DNA from: Setophaga petechia
Taxonomy: Eukaryota; Chordata; Aves; Passeriformes; Parulidae
Direction of reading: 5' to 3'
Assembly (NCBI GenBank): GCA_024362935.1
Contig: JANCRA010000019.1
Coordinates: forward strand, 3,220,501 to 3,284,500
DNA: 64,000 nt
The first letter of the stretch is position 1. Each line of letters opens with the position of its first letter. Both the position numbers and the translations under genes were made by a program. A model generated the notes under the pieces. It saw only the letters and a list, made by a program, of their open reading frames with translations, was not told the DNA's origin and did no database searches. Below, in pieces: positions 12,227-24,298 of this stretch.

Positions 12227-14379
12227 CTGCAAAAAGCAAGAAAAGGTTTGGAATTACGGTTACATTTCACCTTGCATGTGAAGGTCTTTTCCATTAAGAT
12301 TCTACATCTATTGCTTTTACAAATGTATAATGCATGTTAAACAAGCACAGATATGTTTCTGATTTACAAATATCAGCATAAAAGAAACAATGGAAATAAG
12401 CAAGAACACAGGTTTCCTAAAAATCTTTGAATACTCATTTATTTGTGCTCCACAAACCAGCCATAACTGATTCTCAAAGGAGAACATGTACCCTCTCACC
12501 CTGAAGAGCTCACAGTCTTCTTCAAAACCCAACTCTGTCCAGAATAGTGGGAAAGGACAAGAAACAACCATTTCCTGAGTACTGGAGTGACTTACAAGTC
12601 AGAGAATCATATATTTTTTGATAAGATAAACCAATACAGAATGCACCATCTACTTGCTTGGAGGTATCAGTCTCAGAAATGACAGAAGGAATAGAGGAAT
12701 GGAATAAAACTGCATTCATGTGTTTGGAGAAGTTTGAGTGAGTGTCCTTCCACACAAAGGCCATAAAGTAGAGATGCCTCCACAAAAATGACTTGAATAC
12801 TGTTGTTATTTGTGTAACAGCAGCATCTGTTTGTACACCATGAGCTTTCCTCAATGCTTTCTGTTTGCCTCTTTGATGATTGTGCAATATTTACCAGAAT
12901 TTAGCACAACAGCCCTTCAATTTTCCCTGAAAGGCGATGCTTCAGGAGAAAGTGTATTATTCCCCATCTGTACTTACTGTATCTACTGCTTAGAGTACCT
13001 CACCTCCATTCATCATCACAGAATGCCACAGCAGCAACTTTATTAATGACACAAGTGAAATAAAGAAAAGCATTGAGAGAAGATTTAATGCATTTTAGTA
13101 GTTGGAAACAAGGAAAACTATCACTGTGTGACTGCTCATCCTGCCATAGGGACCTCAGTGACACAAAATATGATTTAGTCTGTATGTATTTGAACATTTT
13201 CTTTGTTTCTTGACTTTATTCATTGGTTTCACTTTCTGCTCTCATCTAATGAAAACACATTTCAGTGTTTTCAAATAAAATGGTGTCAAATAAAATGGGT
13301 CTATTGAAGTTTTGTTTTTAAAGGACCTTTTCAGAGTAGTTAACTGAAAAAAAAAAAAAAAGATCTGCTAAAATTACCTCCCTTTTGTGTAGGATTTTTT
13401 GCTATTTTATGCATATCTCCACTGCACAAGTCTTTTATGGTTCATAAATATACCAGACTTATTAAGAATTCTATAAAATTTCTGAAGCCTTTTTTATAGT
13501 TTTTACTTAGATCAAATAGTTCAAGCAGTGTTCAGTCTCTGTGTTGAAGTAAAAAGGGCTGTGAATCCTGTATGCATTAAAGCAATTGTTGGTTTCACTT
13601 CTCAAAAAGACACTATCAACTTTTCTTAGATGAGGACATCCCTGTCTCGCAGGTATTTATTGGTGAAATAGACTTTCACCTGAAGCACAACTGAAATAAC
13701 TCAGGAGAAGCGATATATTTTATTAACAGAAATTCTAATATTTAATATGGAATGTTAAACCATCAGACAATTAGTACCATAAACAATAAGAATGGGGCCT
13801 CTTGGGCAGTATTATGAGCTAAGGCAAAATTTTAAATTTTTAAAGGAGTTGGCCAAAGTGGTCTCCTATGCATTTTCTTACGTAACAATAATCTTAAACA
13901 AACGGCCAGAATTGCAATGTATTTTTGCCAGGAATTCAATTTTAATAACACTTATTTTTTATCTCCAAAGGTCATTGATGGCTCTTATGAGAGAAAATAT
14001 ATTATTTTCTCAGAGAATATTCATAAGCTACACAGTAAAGTTATATCTTGGCAACACAGCTGAACTCATCGTCCAAAATTTTACCACTCTCAAGACTCAG
14101 ATGTTCTGCCTCCTTATGTCTAAAACTAAATGATACTTCCTGCCACAGACTCACTCAGAGCCTCATTTTTTTTCGCAGAGCTCAACAGCAGAGCTTCTGC
14201 AAAACCATCAAGGATTAAACAGTGTTCAAGGGGCACAGTGCAAACAGGACTAACTCCGACAGCTGAGCAGAGTGTCTCAGGATTGGTGTCCCTATCCTCG
14301 CTGTCTGGAACCCACAGATTTGCTGTCCCTGGATCCAGGGCCTCTCTAGTCAGGGCACTGAAGCCTTAACTGGAAGTGT

Positions 14380-14830
14380 CTTGCAGAGCAGATGCACAGA
14401 GCTGCTGGCAAAGCCCAGAAGGCAGAGTCTGGCTGGAGGAGGCAGCAGGGAGCTCGGTGCACCTCGGTGCACAGCAGCCCACGTGTCGCGGAGCACACGG
14501 CCAACAAGTGGGAGACCAGAGCTCTGGCTACTTGTCGCCGTGCATGGTGAAGAGGCGGAGAAATTGGGATGCAGGGTCTCTGCTGGCTGTGGTGAGGAGG
14601 GACCTGAACTCAGAGCTGCCATCTCCTAGCAACCGGGCTCCAGGCAAAGCTGCGGTGGGAGTTGTCGCAGGAGCTGTGCCACTGTGCGGGAAGGAATGCA
14701 CAACTCAGCGCTACAGAGATTGCACACGGGAAGGGAGCATGACTCAGGTCCCTCTCGGAAGTGCTGCCCTGGGAGGCTCCCTTCCAGCTCCTCCCGAACA
14801 CAAAACCCACAGGCAGCTTTGAGGTCAGAA
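14380..14830. promoter_or_regulatory. Intronic GC- and CpG-rich island
   Basis: This stretch stands out from its AT-rich surroundings. Between 14451 and 14800 I count 17 CpG dinucleotides, while neighbouring intron has almost none. It includes a 10-bp tandem duplication (CTCGGTGCAC at 14453-14462 and 14463-14472) and an E-box CACGTG at 14480-14485. It lies upstream of exon 12046-12226 in transcript sense. It could be an enhancer, an alternative or antisense promoter, or a decayed GC-rich retroelement. No spliced first exon could be demonstrated. The 148-residue plus-strand frame over it has no recognisable domain. Confidence 0.4.
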
Positions 14831-15503
14831 ATCCAAAGTTGGTGCTGTGCTACTGAAGGGGGATCTTTGTACAGAACTGATCATAGCCCTAAAATAATAA
14901 AAAACAATGTGACGCGCCAAGGGATGGGGCTTGAGGTGGAGTCTGGGTACTCCAGTGGGAAAGGAATTCTCAGGCAGGCTAAAGGAGTTGAGGATGATGC
15001 TGCAACCAGGACTCCTGGTTCTGCATATGAATCTCTTGGCAACTATGCAAAAGAAGGCTTCCTCTAAATATTACACATCTCTTTAAAGAGCACACTGATC
15101 ACCTGTCCCTAAATGATGAATAAGTTGCCATACATTTCAGACATTAAATCTGATCCTTAATTAAGTGTTTACCTCAGTCTTTATGACTCCAACTACATGC
15201 AGAAATAGGGCAGGATTTTTGTCAAGCTCAAGCTTTTTCTGAGCAGGCTCAGGCTTCAGCCCTACTGGCAGGATTATGAACCATGAGCCTGGTTCCAGGG
15301 GGTTAGGTGTTGCCTCTCATACATTCCCGTGGGATTTAAGCATTTTTTTGGAAATGTTTGGAAATGTTTTCTTTTGTTTTTTTTTAATGTTCAAATGGCA
15401 AAGCTGTGCCATATTCCCTTGCAGTCATACCAAAGGTAAAGAAGCCAGTTTCTCTTTTTCTTGGGGATGGAGAATATGAATATCACATTTATTTTGTATA
15501 AAT

Positions 15504-15551
15504 ATTCATTCTTAATAGATTCATCCTGAGATTCATTCTTAATAGATTCAT
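15504..15551. repeat. 21-bp direct repeat with 6-bp spacer
   Basis: ATTCATTCTTAATAGATTCAT occurs exactly twice, at 15504-15524 and 15531-15551. It looks like a recent local duplication. Confidence 0.85.
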
Positions 15552-18500
15552 TCTCTTCATTCTTTTCACCTGATTTTCTTTGATTTTAAACTAATGTAGA
15601 AATTAAATATATTGTTGTTCCACTGAAAACAGACATCTTTGAAATACTCTGTGTTAGTTATTCAGCACCTCCTGTTTCTCCCTATATAATGTTTACACTG
15701 AAAAGGCTTATTTATTTAAAATTTTATTTTAAAAATACTTTGATTTCAAGACAATCATTAGCAATGAACAAACCATTTAGAGGCATGTTTGACCTAACTA
15801 CCTGGAACATATACTGTTGTAATCATAACAATATACTAAACTTTTGAAGTATTAACTAACCATTTTTAAACTATTGAAAATTTACCTTTAATAAGAAGTA
15901 TGACCAAGGTGCAGATAAAACATATGCTCATCTAGAATTTGACTCACACTATCTTAATTTAGTATATGCCAAAGCAAATAAATCATCCCTCTAACAATAT
16001 TTCTCTTCTGTATTTATTTTGGAGGAGAAGCCATTTAACTTTGAGCACATTACCTGCAAAATTATTGAAATCAGAATATGGAAAAATACTTTGTAGGTAC
16101 AAAAGCATCCTAAAATAAAAACTTATCTGTTGGCTTGAAAATAGGAAGCATGAGGTCCTTCCTGTGATCCTCAACTTGATATATACCAGAGATATTTATG
16201 TCTCAGTTTTATGTCAAGGTCTGTACTGGGAAAACACTTTTTTTTTCCCCACAAAAGAGGAGATAGAAAAGATACATTTGATTTTATTTTTAATCAGGGA
16301 AGCTATTTAGTAACCCTCTGAGGAGAGTACATCCTAACAAAATTTTCCATGAGCTGTTGCATAACCTGTATACTGAAGAAACCCTTCTTTGCTCTGACTG
16401 ACGCTCTGAGCAGCAAATGAATAGTTTACAGAGGAATCACTATCCACAGCAACATGATGTTGGTGCAGATTGTCAGGACTGTGGTACAAAGAGCAAAGCT
16501 CACTAGCACTTCCCAGCCTCTTGTTCCCCTGCCAGCAGAGGGACAGCACACACAACTCTTTTAAAGCAGTCTTCATAGAAGCATCTTTAGCAGTGTTGCT
16601 GATCCCTTCTGTTCCCCTTCTCCTTTACCACCTCCAAAATAACACAATAATTTGTGAAAATAGAGAGCCCTGGAAAATCTGTGCTACACTGAGTTTTGAA
16701 CCCTTATACACACAAGTGTCAGAAATACAGTGTACTCCCATTAAGAGAGAGCAGTACTACTGCCTTGGCTTCCCTGCTAGCAACAGGCATTGCTAACACG
16801 TAAATGTAAATCCTGACAGGGAGTGTGCGTGCAAATCAACTCACATGGCCAGTGCCAATTCACCACAGGGCTAACAAAACTTCTGCAAAAGAAGTATAGA
16901 TAATAATGTTCCAAAAATGCAAAGCTGGTGACATGCATAGTGCTACTGCTTTCAATACTGCAGTACTTGCCAGGCTGAGAAACCAATGCCTCTGAGAAGA
17001 ACAGCTTTTAACTGCCTCTATGTCAGTGTGTGATTTTTCCCCATGAATTAGAAAAGAGACAGAAAAGCAAACACATTTTCACTTCATATTTCTTGATATT
17101 GCTTTTTTTAATAAGTTAAACTGAAAAATGTGGATTGCCTGTTGTTCTTGTCAATAAATGCTTCTTTTAGAATACCACTTTGAGGTTAGGAAAACTCAAA
17201 TACAGATAAGTCTTCAAACAAATAGGCAAGCATATTTGCATATGGTCTTCCACTTTTTCAGCATAAGAAGACAAATCCATTCACTTGTAAAAACAAAGCA
17301 GGCTTTATATTTTTTTTTAGGTTTCAGTAGCTTGTAATATGGCTTTAGAAGAAAGGAGATAAAGTTTCATATATTTTTCTCATTTGAATCCCACTAATTT
17401 AATTCTACAATCAAAAGTAAAATAAATAGAAACATATGATAAAACCACATAACACTTTTCAAAGCACACCCTATTAATCCTTACAATACCCTTGATAGAT
17501 AGGACTTTTATCAGTGCTTTTCAGATGGTGAGATTCTGCAACAAAGGCAACCTTAAGTTAGAGTTACCTAATAAGTAAAGTTCTTGAGTTCTGCAACCAT
17601 AACAACATAATGAACTTCTCTTTGTGTAAATTAATTTTTAAAAACTCTGAAGTTTTTAACTGGGAACAAACTCAGAAGTTATATCACAAGACACCCTGCT
17701 ATATGCACAGAGGATTGTGGGGCTGGGAGTTCTCTGCCCATCTCAGCTTATGCACAGAGAAGAAGCTGCCAGGGTAAGCAGCCATCACCATCTGCATGGA
17801 GCAAGGTATTTCAAGGAGGATAAACCACATGAAACCTGGCTCCCACTGAAGGGCCCAGAATCTGGCCCCTTCTTAGACACCAATCTGCTGTTGCCAGGAC
17901 CAGATTGTGTACACCTTGTGCTCTGCCTTTGCAAAATCCCTGAGGATTTTGCTTCTCCAGTCTTGTCTTCTATCCTTCATCTCAGTTTCAATATTCTTGC
18001 CTAGCAAATCCTAATCTCTCCTTTCTAAACAAGTCTCTTGATTCCAGATACCTGAGCAGCTTCAACAACTCAAGGCCTTTTGTTTCCTTGCTTGTATTTA
18101 ATCAGTGTTACCCCCACTGATGGTTCCATTTGAGATTTTCTCTCCATGCTCAGACTCCTATCAGTATCCTAATCCCAAAAATCTTGTCCCACAGGGAGCA
18201 AAGCCAGGTTCTATAATTAGCCAGAGCAGCTCCTGGTTTCAATTGACATTATTTCTCATTAGTAGTATCTGATCCTTTTTCACCACCAGTTCTTTAATCC
18301 ACCTGGCCAGTTTCCATCACACTGCCAGGCTCAGCTCGCTCAACTTCTCATAATGTCACTTTCCCTTTGTCCCTTGCTTTCACTGCTCCTGTCAACCCTC
18401 ACCAGGCTTCAGCCCCAACACTTTTCCTCTCCTTTCTGCACTGAGATCAGAATTAGCAAACAAAATACTTTGATTGTGTAAACATGTGTATCCAGTGTTA

Positions 18501-21500
18501 TATCCTTGGTATAAATGACACCATGTTGTCAAAAGCAAACACAGACCTTTTTTTTGTTTTGTTTTAAGCAATGGTAAATATACTTAAGGATCAAACTACC
18601 CTTACAGGATAAGTTTTTTCTCATCCTTGAAAATGGCTGTAATTATCTCTGAAAGAGTTCAACAGATGGAAGACATAGAGAAGAGTAAATGTAATCCCTG
18701 TGGGCTGAAGGCCATGAAGTTATCATTGAACTGCACACCTAGTATTGTAATGGGAAATGTCAGGCAATCTTAATAAGTGATGATTCTACCAACTGCTTGG
18801 ATGACACACATTGTTCTGACAGAATACTGGATCTTTTATTAGCTTTAATTACATTAAAGCAACTCTCTAGTGTTTAACACAGCTTTTAATTTTATAGCTA
18901 ATATCCTGGAAGCCTGGACAGCTAAACATTACTTCGGCATATCACAGTAGGCCAAATTTTCTCTTAATTCTGCAGTAAGGCTGTTGACTCAGTGTGCTTA
19001 GAAATAGTAGGAATGGTATTTCTGCAAATGATGGATGTGAATTTTCACTTCAGTTTTGGTGTCCATTGCACATTCTTTCTCCCCTCTCCAGTTGCTAAGG
19101 TTTGTGTTGGGATTACTGCTAAATAAACTACACTAAATAATGCCTATTCAAGACTAGTGAGGCTTGAACAAAAAGAAAATATACGTACATAATTCATCGT
19201 TTCAAAGACCTACAAAATTTCCTAAGCTTGAAATCCAAGTAAGCTACACAGTAGTCCTTTGCATTGGCTGACCTTCACATCTAAAGTACTGAATATTTAT
19301 AGTCTTGTAAAATGACTTCTTTTAATATTGTAGGATGTGCTCTTTCAGCTGTAAGCTCAGCATGAAGGCAATGTGAGGCAAGACCAGGAGAACTTCTGTA
19401 CCCAAAAGCTTATCTAAGAAAAGATACTACCTTCCAGAAAGTCTTATTACTCTTACAGTGGAATGAACAAAAGCCAAATTTTCAGTTAAGTCAGCAGAGT
19501 TTCAGTATTCACAGTAAAAAAAGCAAAGCATTTGCTACAGCCTCTGGATTTGCATATAGAAATGTTAACCCTTGTGACCTGCTTGCCATGTGGCATTATG
19601 TCTTCTTACCTCCAAACTACTTTGAATAAAGTTCTACAAAATTTCCAGTCCTTATGTTGAGGGATTATTAATAGAAAATGAACATCTACTTGAAATTTCA
19701 ACTTGCTGTACCAGACCCATAGCTGAAACCTGAAAAATGAGTGCTAGAATCTTACAGTCTCTTTAGGAAAATGCTTAAAATATAACACAGCAATATTTTA
19801 TTTAAGGGGATGAGTTCTTCTCTAATAACCTTTCAAGACTTAAACATATATTTATATTTATATTTGTCACATAATATCTCTCCATGGGTATTTCTCCACC
19901 TCCCAGGCTATTCACAGTATTCCTTAAAATAATGCATCTATTGATAGTCCCATAGCCTGGTGTCCAAAACCATCAGTACAGATAAATATAACAAAATAAT
20001 TGCATCTTTAGACAGATTCCTTCCCCTTTAAGTTTAGTTATCATCCAAAACAGCATTGCAGGAAAAGGCATTAGATTTATGGATGAGGTCTACTTGCAGC
20101 CAGCAGAAAGACCCCTGAGATTTTATCCAGAAGTACTTAATGCAAATTTGAGCAATCTGGCTAAAATAAAACATGAAGTAAAGTTCAAATAATATCACAG
20201 AACTCATGCCAGATATTCCTTTGACTGGGAAATGTTTTGATAATTCAGGAGTGGACTTAGCACTAAAACCAAGTGGGACTTAATTGCTGTTATTGGGTTT
20301 GCACACTATTTCTCCTCTTGTAAGGAGCAGCTGGGGAATTGCTATATTTCTTTCCACTCTGTTATCAGATCTAGACGGTGTTTTTCTCAGCCATGCTCTC
20401 TGCATTATTTTCTTCACTTTTACTTACTTAAATCAAGTATGTATAAAAAATGAGAAAGTCCATTCCTGTGTGACATACTACTCAATTTGTAGCTCAGTTG
20501 GAGCTGGGTATTTCAGCCAAGCTGAACACTCATGCTTTAGCTGTGAGTCTATCATCTCATCATTTACAAGGAGAGCACATCAGTCTCAGAGTAGAATTTT
20601 CTGGCCTGAAAACCTGAGACTACATGAAAAAGTGCTCCTAGCCTGCAGAGGCAACCATAATGAACACGTCACTGCCAGAGTCTAGGTACTAATGATGATT
20701 TTGCTTTGAAGTCCAGTATAAATTTTTTTCATACTTCTGATAAAAAAATGTAACTAGAATTTTTTAGATGGTGGTGACATATTGGTACAGTCTAATTGAG
20801 TTAAATTGAGTATAATACAGAGTCCAGTTAGGCATCTAAACTGCCTGAAATACCAATAGTGATATGGGAACTTGAAGGGTGCCTATCAAAATGTTAAGTT
20901 AGCTGCCAGCACTTCAAAGATCTCCAAACTGTCCTCCTGACACAGGATATAGAGCCAAGAAAAGAAAGCCATGTTTCAGATAAGTTTGGCAGTTTCAGAT
21001 TAGAATGGCATAGGTTCCTTTTGCCCTCAGATTATTAACTCTGAAATGAACTGTCACTATCAGTGTTGTCACCAGGCATCAAAAATGACATGAGCCAGTG
21101 CTCAACAAGAAATGAAAGCATAAGACAGACATGGAAAAAGAAGATCAAAATAAAAAGGTGCTATTGTGTAGAAGAGAGATAAATGAACCCCAGACTGCTG
21201 AATTTCTGATAGAATGACACATCATCTATAAAGTGGAAAGGGTATGTTAACCTTAAATAAAAGGTTGGTGTTTTCACATTGCAGCATTTGAGCCTTGCTT
21301 TTTCACCACTGCCACATCACCTGCAGTACAGAAAACATCCTTTGGGAAGAGGCATTCTATGGCTGTTGCAAGGAGCTTGGGGAACCACTTTTGCTGGAGC
21401 AGTACTTAAGCAGACAGCTCACTGTTCACAGTCTGTCATCTTTTCAGTTCATTACCACTGTGGTAGCAGAAGTGCAACAGGAGCTTTCAGAGGTCACCAG

Positions 21501-24174
21501 CCCTGCTGGTTGAGCATGGACACATGGATGAGCTACTCCTACAGTTTAGTTAACTGGGATGCTCAGACCCTGGGGAAAGAGAAACTGTGTTCTACTAAAG
21601 GACTGTATTTCTCAGCCCAAATGGAAAGGGATAGCATTTATCTTTTCCTGTGCCCCTTAAGATAAGGGCCTTATCTTTAATCTTGAGGTTCTAGATAGTT
21701 CATTTTTGAATGTGCTCTCCTTGGTGTGGCTTTTTTCCCATCAGGAATAAAGGAATGTTAAAAAGCCTAATGATTCAACGGGAGCAATCCCATTTTAGGC
21801 GTACTAATGGTAGAAAGTGCTCTTGCAAGTTAATTTTCTCTATAGCTCTTGCTGTTCTTTTCTTAGGTTGCACCACCATAGCTTTCATATCACCATTTAT
21901 AAACTATTTCATAAGCTATATTGGTCATGCTCTTTCTTTTTCCAGAGAATTTTAATATATATAAATCATTTAGATAGCTATAGTGGTGGTATTCCACCAT
22001 TAGTAATTGAAAGTTGTCTCAATATACAAGACAGATGCCCAGTGCAAGACTGCACAGTGCACCACAGTGTGTGCACAGCAGGGACTTCCTCTGTGCAAAT
22101 TTAAAACACATATCCAACAATGGCTGGCACCAGGTTACAAGCAGCTTCAGACATGTAAAAGTGAGGACTGAGTCTGGTTGAATATGAGAATTGTGCCAAT
22201 ACCTTTGAGTTTTGACAAAACTTCCGTGGGTGATAGTGTATTTCACAAAATACACATGACATTTCCTATGGAAAAAGCAGTACAAATCCAGACAAAGGTG
22301 TCATGTGAAGAGCAGAAGAGTCTTCAGCCACCATTTTCTGCCTGGCAGAGGAGGACAACAGCAGAGAGGACAGGTGGAACTTTTTTCTTCTCTTTTGTAC
22401 TAGCAGAGGGAAGAGAATTGTTAGGGCCCAGGCCTCACACAAAATTTCTTCTTCTTAGGATAGGCAGAAAACAAAGGCAGACTTTTACTCTGACCCAAAG
22501 AACAGTGCAGCATGATCCTTCCCTTGGACCTTGTGACAAGTTATTGATTGAGGCTTTGTTTTCAAGTAGTCAAACTTGAGAATCCCCACCTCCTCCATTT
22601 ACACCTCCATACCCACTCCCAGGCCCCATTTTCCGTTAAAGGAAAGGAAGTTTACTGTGGAAGACTATGCCAATTCCTTCAGCCTCTGACAGGAGAATAT
22701 GAAAGGATCTTTTCCTTCCCTCTGTCACCTTCACAGAGCTCTCAGCCTAGGTCCACGTGCCCTGAGGACCATGGGCACAGGTTTGCTAAACCTGCTTTTT
22801 CCTACGAGACTTCATTTGGTACATGCCTGATCCCAAGAGTGAAGCGCTGCGTAATGAACTGCCGGGCCTAGGATGCCCCTGCCAGAATTAGAGTAGCTAA
22901 TAATCTGAAGAAAATAAAGGTAAAAATTCAGGGGAAATGAAGTAGGGGTTTTGTCATGTTTATTCTCATCTTGCTACATAAACCCTCTCAAAGTCAATTT
23001 CTTTGCAGAGGCCAGCACCTTGCAGAAGATCATAGCTGATCATTTTTGCTGCTTCTTTGTTGACAGGCAGTACTAATGGAGGAGTCTGGATATCTGACTT
23101 TTCTTCCAAAAGAGAAACAACATAAACTGCAAGGAAACAACGTCCTCTTCTACCATCCCAAGAGTGGTTTTTGCCTGCAGGTAATGGTGGTGAATGAATC
23201 AATGTATTACTGGAACTGATGTGTGATGACAAAGGCATAGCAGTACTTACTGCTGAACCAGAAATATGCAAAGCAAGAGGAATTCCTCCTTTCCTTTGAG
23301 AGTGTAATCCTCTCATTCAGAACAAGCCTTGCTATGCCTCAGGCAGCTCCACTTTTATGATAACAATCAAGCATTTTACTCAGTACTTTTCATGCCTATG
23401 TGTACGGTCCTAGAGAAATTATCTCAGTAAGGTATTCCTGCAGGAGTTTCTTTCCCCCTTGCCAAAATGCCATTTTCCAGTGACTGTGATGGACAACATT
23501 TTCAGCTGGGATAGATCAGCATTACTCCATTCAGTGCAGAAGGACTGTGGCACCAGAGCACCAACAGAGAAAATCTTTAAACTTATGAATCAAATGTTTA
23601 GGAAGCACACAAGGAAAAGAGTGTGGGAGTGCTGGAGCAATGCTTGTACCAGCTTTGCAGATTTATTACTACAATATCATCATGGTCACCATAATTAAAC
23701 CTCCCACTATAGGTCTCTTCATCTACTGCACAACAACTGGTATCACTCCCACCACTGCCAGCCTATTTTGTTAACACAAAACAGTTTTCCATTCTCCTGC
23801 CAGATCTGGGATATTGAGATGTAACCACTGAAAAAGGCTCTATGGAAAACTATGGGGTATGATTTGGACTTTGAGTGATTCTTCCTATTTCTCTTCTGCT
23901 CCAGACTTCCTTTTATTATTACACATCATGGAGTGTGTGTCAGGAGGAATGGACCAAAGCACTTTATGTTAGATCCCAAATTAAATTCTTCTTCATTTAG
24001 AAACAGATGATGGACTAGACATGAAGCATTTGAGGTCAATGCTGAATTAACTTCCTCATTTTCAACTAATTAAAAATGCCTGTGTGTTCCACTTTGGAAA
24101 GGAAGAAAAGTAAGCCCGCTGCAGATTCCATCATTTTGCTTCCACAGGTAAATTATAAAGTTATAGATCTTCTG

Positions 24175-24298
24175 GAAAAAAAAAAAAAACCCAAAAAAAA
24201 AAAACACCAAACAAAAAAAACAAAAACCAAAAAACAACAACAAAAAAAAAAAAAAAAAAAAAAAAACCAAAAAAAACCCAAAAAAAAAAAAACACCAA
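24175..24298. repeat. A-rich low-complexity tract
   Basis: About 124 bases made almost only of A runs broken by C or CC (AAAACC, AAACAC types), including an A run of about 25. On the NOL4 transcript it is a U/G-rich tract. The lysine-rich open frame it produces is an artefact of composition. Confidence 0.95.

Noticed and set aside
14376..14822. 148-codon plus-strand open frame, the longest in the window
   Set aside because: It overlies the GC-rich patch where stop codons are rarer. It has no recognisable domain, low-complexity composition and a second open frame beside it, so it is best explained by base composition.
20284..20685. 133-codon plus-strand open frame
   Set aside because: Hydrophobic and Cys-rich by chance; no family recognised, no splice context and opposite to the host gene.
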